In this document: positions 40,336 through 51,907 of the stretch, in pieces
Layout: the number at the start of each line of letters is the position of its first letter
Numbering within the stretch: position 1 is the stretch's first letter
Source: Pisolithus tinctorius
Lineage: Eukaryota; Basidiomycota; Agaricomycetes; Boletales; Pisolithaceae
Direction: 5' to 3'
Length of the DNA stretch: 64,000 nt
Assembly: GCA_024663395.1 (NCBI GenBank)
Contig: JANFAH010000036.1
Location: 372,001 to 436,000, forward strand
The notes under the pieces: generated by a model
What the model was told of the DNA's origin: nothing
The model's database searches: none
What the model saw: only the letters and a program-made list of their open reading frames with translations
Made by a program: the position numbers and the translations under genes

Positions 40336-42714
40336 ATGGCTGATTGGTCTGAAGTCTACTCTGATCTGCTGTCCTCCTATGTGGAGCAGTACACAGATGC
40401 CCGAGGGAATCCTGACCTCAGGGCCCAGATCCTGGCTGATGTGAAATCCCAGATCCTTCAGCAAGCATCTTCAGGATCTGTGGAATTGCCCCAGAACTTG
40501 AGAGTGGTAGGGTATCTTTTTCATCAAGTTTCACATATCTCAAGTGTATTTAGGCCATCAGAAGGGTGTTTTTGCCAGAACTAGACCCTGAAGACCAGGA
40601 TGATGAGGAACACATCATTGAGAGCATCCTGGCTGCAACAGACAAGAGGAAGGAGCAGCCTGGGACTGGTGAGGATGAGGATGGCAGAGAGGAGAGGACC
40701 AGACCTACCAAGGCTGGAAATTACAGAAAACCCTTCACTGATTTTACTGCCTCCCAGCAGCTCTTCAAAGAGGACATGGATGCCTATGATAGGGAGAGGA
40801 GGGACACCAAGGACCCCAAGACCATAGGTCAGAGGACCAAAATCATCCAACAGTGGTGGGAGTCTCTTGCAGATGACAAGAAGGCTGAAGCAGGGAGGGC
40901 TGCTTCCAAGTGGAATAAGTTGGGAGCTCCAAAAGAAACTCATGAATTGTCAGTGCTGGTCTACTTCAAATGTCTTATACTAATCATGCAATAATTCAGG
41001 TACAGGAGAAAAAATTTTCCCAACATGGCCAGAGACTTTATTGAAACAGTCAGGAGGACCATGGGGTCAAATATAGTGATGTTTCTGGCTCATGAGACTA
41101 CTGATTCTCAGATCAAGATGGCAGTGTAGGTTCCCCTTTACCTTGTCTATCTAATGCTAATGAAGAAACCTAGCTTTGAAACACAACCCCCTGATGGGAA
41201 GAAGGCCTTCTCAGAGTCTTCAGAGCCCACCAAGGATTGGGTTCTAAAGGGAGAGCAAATGTTAACCAATTATCTTTTGACTGAAGCTGGTAAGTGATAA
41301 ACATTGGTGATCAATGTAATATGTGTACCTAGGTTGATTCCATACTCAGCTGAGGAAGATTTGAATGATGAGAATCCAAAGGTGGAGATAGCCTTGGATG
41401 ATGAAGGAAACCCAGAGGTACCAGCTTGGACTGGTCAGAAACTCAAGGTCCAGCAGAGTTTGGCAAGAATGGTCTTCCAGGCTGCCTATGGTATGTTCTT
41501 GATTGTCAAGTGCATCTACAGTTGTTGATGGAAGTTGGAAACATAGCAAAGTTTACAGGGAAGCCCAAGGCCAAGGTTCCCTGGGGCCTGCTTATCAAGT
41601 CCCATTTGGAGTATCTGAGTTCCGATTCCATCCCAGAAGGATTCATGATGAAAGATCCTTCAAAATGGACCAAGGCCGACATGTGGATGCTTTGGAATCA
41701 TTGGAATTCCCAAGAGGAGGAGGATAAGGTGATTGTTTCATTCATCAAGTGCAAAAAGGAGGACGAGCCATTGGGAAGGCCCTGGAACAGGAAAACCCCA
41801 TCCAAAAAGAGAGAGTGGATGAGCCCTGGGGAGGACAGTGAAGCTGGGGTGGAGGCCAAGCCCTCAGATTTAGGGGAAGAAATTGGTGGGGCTGGTATGA
41901 CCCCTATAGCAACTTCATCAGGGGCCCAGGATATCCTTGACTCTGGGAGGGCCCCATCTGAAGATACCCCTCATGAATCCAGCCCTGCTTGTCATGCCAA
42001 TGGGGACAGGGTGAAATATTTAAAGTCCCTTTGCATCATGCCCAGGTACCAGGAACTTGTTGAGCTTGTAGATGGCTTGCCAGAGACAGTAAGTGATAAA
42101 CTTTCTTCAAATACCAGGTTAACAAACATTTTGTACAGGAACCTGATGCTGGACCAGTCAACCTGCCTGTCTGGGCATCTTGGGCCTGGAGTGCCCAGTA
42201 TTTGCCCCAGGAGATGCATGGCAATGGGGATTCCTTCTGGAAGGCACTGTATCAATTGCAAAGTGAAAAGTTTGCATCCACCCAAAAAGGTCTTACCATT
42301 GTACTGGGATTTGGTTTGTTGTGGAGGGAGTGCAAAAGAGCACAGGACATAGAATCAGATGACCCTGAAGCTGCTAATCTGGGCTTTTTGCTAGGCTCAG
42401 GTCTTGATATCCACAAGGGGGAAGATGTTATGGGTGCAGTGGGGCTGGTAGTTGCAAGACTGCAGCAGAATTCTGGTGGCTCAAGCAGAGGGATTGGTGC
42501 ACAGGAAACAACTGGGGTCAGTGCAGGGGATTCCTGTCCCACCCAGGGGGGTGGCATGAAGGAATCCCGGAATACAAGAAAGGATGTGAGGAAAAGAAAA
42601 AGGGGAGGCAGTGGGGATGTTGATCAGAAGATGGCAAAGGAGGGTGAAGAGGCAAGCAAGAAATCAACTAGAGCTCGTCAACCAACCAAGAGAGCTCTGG
42701 GTCTTGGTCTATAA
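40336..42714 (+). CDS. KDZ-linked gene with HMG-box-like segment
   Basis: Starts MADWSEVYSDLLSSYVEQYT. Exon 1 ends near 40508 and the next begins after 40554 with FLPELDPEDQDDEEHII. About five or six exons follow to a stop at 42714. The segment from YRKPFTDFTASQQLF to WWESLADDKKAEAGRAASKW resembles the three-helix pattern of an HMG box. Further parts include VPWGLLIKSHLEYLSSD and a basic tail RKRKRGGSGD, probably nuclear. It lies 230 bases after the transposase on the same strand, just inside the right repeat array. Function unknown; an accessory DNA-bending or end-binding protein is plausible. Exon borders are partly unresolved. Confidence 0.55.
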
Positions 42715-43019
42715 ATAAACTGTAGATGGTGTGAATCAAAAGGATCCCTATATATGGCTACCCATGCTCATTGCAAGTTTCAAACCCTGTGAGATCACTG
42801 ACATCACCTGGAGGTGAAGAATGGCCATGGATTCAGGGGGTAAGGCCACCCCCCAGTGAGGTTGGCCAACACTGGTCTCAGGGGGTATGTCCATCTGGAA
42901 GTGTCATCAGAGTCAATACTTCTGGTAACATCTAAATTGACAAGCAATTGATTATGCCAAGGGAATTTTCAGGGTTTGGCCAACCCTACTTCCAGGTGGT
43001 GAGGTCTGTGTCCATCCCC
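42715..43019. other. Gap between HMG-like gene and right array
   Basis: No gene seen. A TATA-like CTATATATGG lies at about 42750. Single degenerate relatives of the 45-bp unit occur (GAGGTTGGCCAACAC at about 42860). Confidence 0.4.
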
Positions 43020-43690
43020 CAGGTCGGCCGACACCACTTCCAGGGTGTGGATCCATCGTCCAGTGAGGTCGGCTGACACCACTTCCAGGGTGTGGATCCA
43101 TCGTCCAGTGAGGTCGGCCGACACCACTTCCAGGGTGTGGATCCATCATCCAGTGAGGTCGGCCGACACCACTTCCAGGGTGTGGGTCCATCCCCCAGTG
43201 AGGCTGGCCGACCTCCCTCCGAGGTCGGCCGACACCACTTCCAGGGTGTGGGTCCATCCCCCAGTGAGGTCGGCCGACACCACTTCCAGGGTGTGGGTCC
43301 ATCGTCCAGTGAGGTCGGCCGACACCACTTCCAGGGTGTGGGTCCATCGTCCAGTGAGGTCAGCCGACACCACTTCCAGGGTGTGGGTCCATCCCCCAGT
43401 GAGGTCGGCCGACACCACTTCCAGGGTGTGGGTCCATTGTCCAGTGAGGTTGGCCGACACCACTTCCAGGGTGTGGGTCCATCGCCCAGTGAGGTCGGCC
43501 GACACCACTTCCAGGGTGTGGGTCCATCGTCCAGTGAGGTCGGCCGACACCACTTCCAGGGTGTGGATCCATCGTCCAGTGAGGTCGGCCGACACCACTT
43601 CCAGGGTGTGGATCCATCATCCAGTGAGGTCGGCCGACACCACTTCCAGGGTGTGGGTCCATCCCCCAGTGAGGCTGGCCGACCTCCCTC
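43020..43690 (-). repeat. Right 45-bp minisatellite array (inverted)
   Basis: About 14 tandem units, also 45 bp. On the minus strand each unit carries CCTGGAAGTGGTGTCGGCCG, the same core as the left array but inverted overall. A block of about 80 bp ending GACCTCCCTCC is repeated at 43140-43220 and 43612-43690. Confidence 0.9.
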
Positions 43691-43691
43691 C

Positions 43692-43803
43692 AACATGTCG
43701 GCCTATCCACCATCAGGGTCTATAGGCCGATGTCGGTTAGTCCCACTTTCAGGACCAAATGTGCATGTCGGATGACCCACTTTCTGGATTACATGTGACT
43801 GAA
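43692..43803 (-). repeat. Right terminal inverted repeat of KDZ element
   Basis: Reverse complement of the left end, with eight differences noticed in the first 79 bases. It ends GTGACTGAA at 43803. Confidence 0.8.
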
Positions 43804-44384
43804 GGGTCTGCATGTGTATCCTTGGGTTTTTTTCCTTCATTTCCCAAAGCAAGTGTTACCCATGCACAGTAGTGCAGTGGTTTGACTGTGTCAGGGATGA
43901 CCCAGATCTGGATATGGGGATGTGGATCGTATGCCCAGCCCTTACTGCAAATCATCACCTGGCCACCGCTGTCATACACGTAGACACCATATATCATGCA
44001 GCACACCTCATTCCCTTGTATGGCACCCACCCCATTCCCAGAACCATAAAGCCACATCACTCTTACAATGCATTTACCACCTTCTACATGAACAGATTTA
44101 TCGATCATCATGCATTTTCGCTTTTATCAGATTTGTACTTGTAGCATACTTGATTGTATGCTCAAATTCCATAGTAACTTAGCTGCTTGGGATGCTTATC
44201 TACTTGAGTCACACTTAAACATTTGCCAAGTTACTTAGTGGTCATGCATGCTTGGCAATGTGGGTGCTTAACGTGCTTATGCTACTTACGTGCTTGACAG
44301 GTGCTGCTAAGTGATCAAGCACGGTTAAGCAGACTTATGATTTGCTGATGTTCCAGTTGTAAACAAGGTCACTGCCGCCGAGCC
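43804..44384. other. Right flank of KDZ element, no gene recognised
   Basis: Short frames only. An AT-moderate stretch with repeated GTGCTTA/TGCTTG words at 44200-44340. It separates the transposon from the segmental duplication. Confidence 0.4.
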
Positions 44385-45214
44385 TCGAGGGCTCTCGGCC
44401 CTCAGGATCCTCGTGGGGAAATGAGGGCTTTCAATTGGAGTGAAGTCGTCTGTAGATCGGAGAAATGCGAAGGGGAAACGTGAGTGGCAGTATAACGGCT
44501 TGTTTGAACACTCGAAGCAGCGACGGCACAAGGTTACGTGCGACGAGGCTGCAGTCCGGGACGAAGCGAAAACCAGATGCTGAAGGTACCAAAAGGCATG
44601 GAATCTCAAACCGAACTTGCAGTCAGAACCCTCAGGTCGTCCCTATACGTAACATGTTTTCGATCTGCAAGTTGGGGAGTCCTGCGAGACTGTAGCGGGA
44701 AGACTGCAAGTCGAAGGGCTCGTATATCCAAATGGCATAAGAAGGATGCCGTATGTGCTTCTCCAAATCCTGGATCTACTATATTCCCTTCACTTGAAAT
44801 GTAACTATCTACTTTTGCCACACGTGGTAATGTGGGTGGAATGTACAACTCACACTCATTAGACTTGAGAAAACACCACGTGTTGGGTCCCTTTGTTTTC
44901 TCAACCGAAAGACGAGGGCGACTGCTACAGTCTACGCATATGCTATTATAGGAGCACTTCAAACCAAAAGTACATTATTAGTACATACATGCAGTCTGCA
45001 GCGGGTTGTTATTGGCATTAAATGCAATTTGTGTCCATCGTGAAACGGTTGTTATTGGACACCATAACTACAAAGCTGCTGCGTGTGCACGTCTCACAAC
45101 TTTGGTGTACATTCTACATTTCCTTCGTAAGTATAACTAGACAAAACTAAAACAGAGGCCGGAAACTGTGTTAGGAAATAAAGGAATAATCGAGGTCCAC
45201 ATAGGTGGGTGGCC

Positions 45215-46716
45215 TTAGTATGCACGCGCATTGCAGTCCGTCGTACGACTCAAGGAAGCAAAAGAGTTTTGAGGCCAGTCAACAACCCCAGTGACTTCTG
45301 TAAGGAAGAAGCCGGGGTGGATAAGGTTCATCGTATACACGGAAATGATCATCATGAGACCATCGAAGACATCTGGATCGGTCACCAGTATCAGTAAGAT
45401 GACAGGATTAGGGGTTAAAAAAGATTGATTGCACACGCACTGAAGTAGGCTTGAGTGGAGGTGACTGGACTTGACCAGCCACTCCATAATTCGACAGTGC
45501 GATAGGCAGCGCTATCGATGATGTCAATACGGGTGACAATTACGTGAAAGAAAGAAAAAACTCTGCTGACCGGACGATGAGGCAAAACGTCTGAATAGCC
45601 AAACCGAGGATCAACCATTTGATTATATGCCATTCCATAATTTTGGCACGACGTTTCTCTTCAGAGACGGGTGTCGAAGTCTTGCGAAGAGGCATATCAT
45701 TTAAGAAACGTAGGAGAAATTCTCCAGCGCAAAGAATATAAAGAACCATGGCGCCTTGAAGCGAATGAGTATCAGTATCCAGGGGACGAGACGTAGTTTT
45801 TACTTGCACGATTGAATAGTCACACCGACCAGTGTGATATTGCCCCCCTTGAACACAGAAAACGTCAGGTTGGAAAAATTGACCGGCAGAATAAGCAAAC
45901 CTTGTCAGGGTTCTGATGCTGGTTAAATTCGTTTGTTGCATATGCACCACCGACGGCTTGGATGATCAGACACACTACATCCTGTGTTAAGGGAGGGTCA
46001 AAAACAGCCTTGTAGACTAGAGAACGCTACATACGAACGCACAAAAAACAAGAGTATCTGATTACCTTAGGTAAGTGAGAAAGGTGAGAAAAATGGCGTA
46101 CTCACAGAACTTTGGAGATAACCGGCTGTACTGAGGTCCTAACTGAATGATAATTTTTCCTAGAATAACGAAATTTGCCGCGAGGAACGGTGTAGGCGCG
46201 AGAATGGTTGCGACCAATCTTCCAGGCGTCTATTAAAGGAATGGAGTAGCGAGATCGGTTACTTACTGGATTTCGAAAGGGGTAAGCAGAGTCGGACTGA
46301 TACTTGACCAGAGTCGAGTTGACCATCCAATAATTTCCAGAATGCCAGCCACGACAACGGTAGGGATTAACCACCACATGCGGAACTTCCAGCTTTGGAA
46401 AAGATGAAGGACTGGGTGAATGGATGAATAGGGTGTAGATAACCCACTAACTTGCGCGGTCTTACCAGTGTTGATAACAAAGAGCGTGACGAACTGTGCA
46501 AGAGATGGAGTGGGATGGGCATCATATTCAAAGGTGTCCGACCAGGGGGGACCAACCGTGATGCAAATCCATTCAGTTGGAACATAATTATACGGGCCAA
46601 TTAACTCGGCTGCAGCAGGAACTTGGCTGGCTGGGTTGCTTGTGGCTACGCACAAATGGCCATTAATACCCAGGACAACACATTGCGGAAGGTCGTACTG
46701 GTTGACATCGTTCGAT
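45215..46716 (-). CDS. RTA1-like multi-pass membrane protein, copy 1
   Basis: RTA1 family members are fungal 7-TM proteins linked to lipid translocation or resistance to toxic compounds. Minus-strand exons include QYDLPQCVVLGINGHLCVA ... SLAQFVTLFVINTGKTAQ ... FRMWWLIPTVVVAGILEIIG ... LLTPFEIQ (to 46263); then PGRLVATILAPTPFLAANFV ... LGPQYSRLSP (about 46226-46108); DVVCLIIQAVGGAYATNEF; GGNITLVGVTIQSC; GAMVLYILCAGEFLLRFL ... IKWLILGLAIQTFCLIVRS; YRTVELWSGW; and DVFDGLMMIISVYTMNLIHP with the stop at 45215. Introns are about 40-60 nt. The first exon with the ATG is unresolved (an acceptor sits at 46717). It appears intact in the parts seen. Confidence 0.7.
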
Positions 46717-47264
46717 CTGCGGAGTAAAGAAAGTAGTTGGTCGGGTGAAAGGAAAGGTTGGGTTGGTAAGGAAGAGAAGAGTCAGGGAGATCCGCTTGGA
46801 AGCAAGGGGTTGCTGGGTTGCTGTACTTCTGTGTTCATATTTATTGGTGGGCGACGATAAGAACACGTAGTTCGGGAGCTCTTCGGTCAATGATGCAGAT
46901 GTTTCGGCATGATCGGTGCAAACACGGAGACATTGCTAGGCTCAAAAAAGGCAGCCGCATGAGGACCACTACGTTCTGTGGAGTACTGGAGTTACGATCA
47001 TAACCTTGTTTAGTAATCCATAGGTGCAGTTTTGCCAGATACTTACATAAGTACCACCCTAGATGTCACCTGAGGCCTGATGCAATGATGGCGGCACCCA
47101 CAAGATAGGAGGGACGCGATTTTCAATCGAAGGTGAGAGCATCATTAGAGTATGTATGTAATTATCTTGGATCGACATAAGTCCGTGGCAATTCGGAATT
47201 TCAAAACAACGGTTCAATGATTTAGCTCTCCTGGTTATCGGCAGGCCTCGAATTGCTCCCCACA

Positions 47265-47760
47265 GATCCCCCAGGCCAACCTGTAGGTATCGAGTGACCG
47301 TGGTTGACGTAGACGGGATAAATTCGTTATCCACACCAAGGCAGTGGTCTATCAGTTCACGTGGACCTCAAAAGTAGCATTACCATTGGCCACGGCATAG
47401 TCGTTCACCCGAAGGCAACCCTCTTTTGCTCTTGTCGAGGCCATCGTCGCTGGCGCCGGCTGCATCATCGAAGTCGAAGCGGTCATTGTTGTCAACTGTC
47501 GCAAGGATATCACGTGGATAGGCGACAACCTCCGAGTTTTGAGATAGGCTGTCGTACGTTCTATCCCTGTCCCTGTTATTGAGTCTGCCTCTTCTTGCCA
47601 CATAGGAAGACGAAACGCTTGAGGAATGCACCTGCATATACGGCCCTGCTGCCGACTGCTGGATATGGAGGGGAAGACGGCAAGTCCAAGGTTTACATAT
47701 GAAACATGCCGTGAGGTGTTGTCTAAGTTCAACCAATTGCGTCGAAGTGATGGTGCTTGA
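47265..47760 (+). pseudogene. Dynactin p27 (DCTN6)-like pseudogene, copy 1
   Basis: Fragments align to the intact copy at 54694-55346: RDKF-type start, ITIGHGIVVHPKA, GAGCII and CRKDI... but with indels, frame changes and loss of the middle hexapeptide segment (VECPSIGDFNTIS ... CLVVPA missing). The final KHA ... FNQLRRSDG part remains near 47700-47755. Confidence 0.7.
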
Positions 47761-48119
47761 CTTCTCGAGCATCTCTGCTTTTTGTTTAGCATGGGTCCGA
47801 GTACGTACCTTCTCCGATGGAGGTACTGCGCATCAAAATTTGAACATTGTCTCACAGTTAATACGCTCCACCGCTCTATACCCGTGCTCGGTTCAGGAAG
47901 CTCATCAATACGACAGTCGTTCAGAAAATGTCTTGACTATAGTAATTAAGTGCTTACATATATTTTGGATCTAGGTATCCCGTTTCAGCATGGTCATGAC
48001 GGGACCGGCTGATACAATGGCACCGCACAGTCAGGGCGAACGATTTCTCCGCGTGTGCAGCCCTCCAGCACAAACAGAAGATTTCATGGACCAACATCGA
48101 TTAACGGACGACGAATAGG

Positions 48120-48530
48120 CTTGAGAGGTATGGCTGAAACATGACGACGGATTTGTAACCGATTATATTATGGATGATGTCTCTATGAGCGGAGATGAGA
48201 TGGGATGAAGGTTTTGGTATGTGCCCCGGAGCGCGCTCATGCCTGGAAAGCAATTCTTGGGTTGACCCTGCCCAGTGCTTGGCGTCCTCTCACTTGTTAT
48301 TAGGTTAGGCAGCCCATGCAGCCGTACACATTTGAATGGTAGGTTCGCGGGCACCACGGCAACATGAAGCACCTTGTGCCAATAGGTACTGTTCCCCTCC
48401 GACACACAGCTGAATCATTCGAAAGTTTTTGTGTGTTGGTTCCGTTCTGTCTCCTCGGGCGGTTTTCCGAATGGGCTTTCCATTTCCGACTCACTTTCAC
48501 CTGCATACGGATCGCAACGGTGACTGTATC
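48120..48530 (+). repeat. Spacer repeat, copy 1 of 4
   Basis: Shares GAGATGGGATGAAGG, GCGCTCATGCCTGGAAAGCA, CCCAGTGCTTGGC and CACTTGTTATTAGG with copies at about 55660-56060, 58300-58700 and 62690-63110. Non-coding as far as can be seen. Confidence 0.7.
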
Positions 48531-50379
48531 AACGACCATCGTTATTTCCTTCTACCAGGGCGGATGGAAGTACGGACTCAAATAACTGCGTCGTGTTTTC
48601 CTCGAGTCTCCCAGCCACACACCCCGCCCTCGCGTATGGCAAGGATCATGCATAGCACACGCGCCCGGAAGGATCCACCTTAGGAGAGCCGTGCTTGCTG
48701 GTCCATACAAGTCTCCCCTACAGCTTTGCACCCCTCCTGCACGTTTTGTAATCCAAACTGCCAGTACACTATGGCACATATACGTTTGTCACCCGTCAGC
48801 GCGGGTCGGCTATGGAGATGAATAATACCGACCGTTCACTAATGGATCAGTGTCTCAACTTGTTATCCATTTTTCTTTCTGCTCTCATTTTCTAAAATCT
48901 CTCTGTGTTTACTTTCCGGTCATGTCATGTTGTTTATGCACGGAGAAAGTAGGATATTAGCCTCTAGGTGTTGGTCATTCCATTCATAATCTCGAAAGTG
49001 GAAAATACCTCTGCCAAATCATTATCCAAATATACTCCCATTGTCGGAAGCGACTACCCAGTTGCATGGCTCATCAGAGAAGTCCTGGTCAACGAGGAGA
49101 ACGTGGCATTTTACAGAAGGGAGTTCACGTTGATCGATGTGACTCAACCAGCATCCGTGGCAAAGAATACGGTGGCCCATGACCGACATCATGCTTGAGC
49201 TGGCAGACTCCGGAAGCTCAAAAACAAAGACCAAGGCTTGACATATGAGCGAGCTCTCGTCGGAAGTCGTTGGCATGTTGTTCTAGATTCTCACCACGGA
49301 GGGTCAACTACCCGCAGATAAATATCGGGCCGGATGCTGTAGAGCGACGGGAGTCCGTCGGCCCTCCTCGTCCACAGATAACACCAATGGCTCCATGTTT
49401 AGCTTTGCTGGTCTTGCAGGTGAGCCCCTTTTTCTGCAGCAGATTCGTCTCATATTGATCGCCTTCGTGGTATATAAAGAGGTGGACACCAACCGCACAA
49501 TGGTAAGCGAGTGCCTGCGGATATCAGCCATATCAAGTGGGAGATCTAAGAAAGCATCAGCTAGGCAAGGTATATACTACCTCCGTTACGAAGACTGTAT
49601 AATGTAATACCAAAAGCCCTCTGGGCGCTCCTGGACGCTACAAGTACAAACATGAGTAGAGAAGTAGTTTCACGAGAGATAACCCCGCGACATGTTACAG
49701 GAAGCTATGTATATGGGTAGAGAAAGACGTAGTCTAACAGGAGTGCTTGCATATATTGCAACTACGAGAAGTAGGCAGCGCAGATCGTCCATTTGCTCTT
49801 TCTAAGCTGTTGTTAGAGATGGCATTAGGTAGTGTACAGTTCAACGCTATGGAGAGGTGTTGTAGGTGACCGAGCGTGCGCGTGAACAGCCATCATCACT
49901 GACATCAACCACCAAACGGCGTGCGCCGTTGTCCATGTCCATTTCGACCTGAGATCGCTGCAAGTCGCTCGTCATGATTCACATAAGAGCAATGATTCCC
50001 AATCTAGTTGGCCCGGCTCTTTCGGTCCGGCAAAAACTCGGGGGACAAAACAACTTTCAGACCTGGACCGAGATGCGTCCAGGAATAAATGTATGAGTAT
50101 AGCCTGATTTTGGATAACGACGCAAACACATGTACATACTACCCCATGTAGTGCCAGCAGCCGTGCGATAGTGTTGGACGATAGACCCAGACTCTCCATC
50201 GATGACTATCACGTAAGACGTAGTCGTGTATGTATATGATAAGACGCGTGAGCGAATCGCGCTGGTGTCGTGACAGATTTCCAGCGACCACCGGCGCCCC
50301 ACAACCCTTACTCCGTTCCCCAAAATATTTGGGAAAGTCCCTCCAAAGTTGCTGTTTTACTCTCGGACGAAGGAGCTTT
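48531..50379. other. Unassigned stretch between duplications
   Basis: No gene recognised. Short open frames on both strands (for example 48968-49198 plus) have no motif I know. A CpG-normal base composition suggests host sequence. Confidence 0.4.
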
Positions 50380-50879
50380 GACTTGACCTGGCAGTCCGGC
50401 AACTTTCCAAGTCTGGAAACCCCCTATGACATCCGTTGCATTCCACATACCAATCTCGTGCAGTGATGCTGCTGCGAGTGACGACGCCCATCCATCTTCG
50501 CAGTACACAACGATGCGTGGTCGTACCTATCAGCAATGGCTAACTTGTCTTCACATTGTGGGTCGAATCGGCGTTCCAGCATATTCGTTTGATGATAAGG
50601 TGTTCATGTATTCCCCCGGAACGAGCACGCTCGGCAGCGGAGAAAATGTTGAGAAGAAAGGCGGGTATGGAATATGTAGGATAGGACGCGTCGGAGTTTT
50701 TCTCGAGCTGCGTCGATGAGCTGAAGGGTGCTCCGGGACCCTGGTGTTGGAACGAGTAGGTCGAGAGGTGCACGAATGGATTTATGAAGCACATCCCATA
50801 GTGAAGTATCGTCGTATGACGACGTCCCGATATCTTCGATAGCAGCAGACATGAGGTTGCCATCATTTGTCAAAGACAC
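50380..50879 (-). pseudogene. Rhodanese-like domain pseudogene
   Basis: The minus strand encodes SLWDVLHKSIRAPLDLLVP, then GGIHEHLIIKR, MLERRFDPQCEDKLAIADRY and YCEDGWASSLAAASLHEIG ... ATDVIGGFQTWKVAGLPG in three different frames. Order and motifs match a single rhodanese (sulfurtransferase-fold) domain. The active-site Cys position is in YCEDGWASS. Frame changes near 50585 and 50525 indicate a broken gene. Confidence 0.65.
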
Positions 50880-50882
50880 GAC

Positions 50883-51230
50883 TTAATCAAGAAATTTGGA
50901 GCTAGCGAGAAGCACAGCACTCTGGATGTCGTCTGCGTTGCTTCCGGTGATGACGAGGGTGTTAGCATTGGTGAGCGATGATGGGGATGGGGTTCCCGTC
51001 GTAACAAGGGTGAGGAGATGACAGATCGGGAGACGGGCATGGATGATGTTAACGACGTGGTGCAGGAAGTGGTTGGCGTCCCTCTTGCAGAAGGTGAAGT
51101 AGACAAATATCTTGGCGCCTTCAAAGGCCTTGGCTTTCATAATTGCACACAGTACAATGCTATAGGAAGCTTCATCGCAGATACTGTCGAATGCTCGGAG
51201 AGAGACGGTGCTGTCTGCGGACGATCACAA
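50883..51230 (-). other. Protein-like fragment upstream of rhodanese remnant
   Basis: The minus frame reads SLRAFDSICDEASYSIVLCA then KAKAFEGAKIFVYFTFCKRD and LLTLVTTGTPSPSSLTNANT, ending LLASSKFLD and a stop at 50883. It looks like real coding sequence, but no family is assigned. It may be part of the same original gene as the rhodanese domain or a neighbour. Confidence 0.35.
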
Positions 51231-51421
51231 GGCTACTCTCTTATCCGAAGCACCGGAGGGGTGACTCGGTGGCTCGGGTGGGGTGTGTCTATCTCACCGA
51301 CCCGAACCTAGGGTCCGTTAGGTAAGCATCATATCTCGCCAAGTTAGGCCTCCTGAATGGCATGGTCCACATACTTTGACAAGTAACATAATGGATGAGG
51401 AGAGGTTGAACTGCTTGACCC

Positions 51422-51907
51422 ATGCCCAGAACTTCAAAAGCGCGAAAGCTTGCGGCCGCCCGCGCACGGGCAGCGCGCTGGAAAACCAATATTTCATTGC
51501 CGCTCACCGACAACGAAAGTCCCAACGCTCATGCTACCGAAGCCGATCCACTGGAGGAAGAGTCAAATGAAATAGTGGCTATTCATCCAAATAGCGCGTC
51601 CAAGTCGGACTCGTCGGGATATCGGGGCCATTGTACAGTAGAGAAATCGATCAGTACAGATCGCGAGCGTCTCAATCTGACACTTGACGGCGAAAAACCT
51701 GCCAGCAAGGGCTCTCGGAATCCTTGCGGGGAAACGATGGCTTCGAACTGGAATGTTGTGTTCGCTCAAAAGTTGTCTGTTGAATGGAGAAATGCGGAGA
51801 GGAAACGTGAATTGGGATACAGCGGCTTGTCTGAACGCACGAAGCAGCGACGATACAAGGTTGCGCGCAACGAGGCTGCGGTCCGGGCCGAGGCCAAAAC
51901 CTGGTGA
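51422..51907 (+). CDS. 161-aa basic ORF, possible transposase N-terminus
   Basis: Starts MPRTSKARKLAAARARAARW and ends AERKRELGYSGLSERTKQRR then YKVARNEAAVRAEAKTW. The pattern (MPRTSxAR ... ERKRELGYxGxSxRTxxRR) resembles the N-terminal part of transposon proteins repeated in many Agaricomycete genomes; this is recall, not a search. The 3' half has a degenerate copy at about 44385-44580 at the start of duplication copy 1. No catalytic domain follows. Confidence 0.45.
   Translation: MPRTSKARKLAAARARAARWKTNISLPLTDNESPNAHATEADPLEEESNEIVAIHPNSASKSDSSGYRGHCTVEKSISTDRERLNLTLDGEKPASKGSRNPCGETMASNWNVVFAQKLSVEWRNAERKRELGYSGLSERTKQRRYKVARNEAAVRAEAKTW

Larger units (their letters stand above)
27209..43803 (+). 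mobile_element. KDZ-superfamily DNA transposon with TET/JBP dioxygenase
   Basis: About 16.6 kb. Terminal inverted repeats (27209-27320 and 43692-43803) match at roughly 71 of the first 79 bases. Next to them are inverted arrays of 45-bp repeats. Content: H3-tail-mimic gene (minus), tandem leader repeats, divergent promoters, TET/JBP gene, KDZ transposase, HMG-like gene. Linkage of KDZ transposases with TET/JBP genes is established for basidiomycetes (Iyer and colleagues, 2014). No clean target duplication was found outside the repeats. The transposase is nearly open, so the element may be recent or assembled with small indel errors. Confidence 0.85.
44385..48530 (+). repeat. Segmental duplication, copy 1
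   Basis: Collinear with 51700-56060 in the same orientation: transposase-like N-terminal remnant, RTA1-like gene (minus), DCTN6-like sequence (plus), and a spacer with CATGCCTGGAAAGCAATTCT. The match starts near the GGGCTCTCGG word and fades after GTGACTGTAT at about 48530. Confidence 0.75.

Noticed and set aside
27310..43690. CRISPR-like regular repeats
   Set aside because: Tandem repeats with no unique spacers, in a eukaryotic transposon.
43045..43775. Plus and minus ORFs over 200 codons in the right array
   Set aside because: Same minisatellite effect: three or more frames are open simultaneously.
27198..43815. 8-bp target duplication around the KDZ element
   Set aside because: The flanking bases CACATGAT-type on the left and GGGTCTGC on the right do not match. 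A 12-base word ATACACATGCAG near both flanks is offset by about 150 bases and probably chance.
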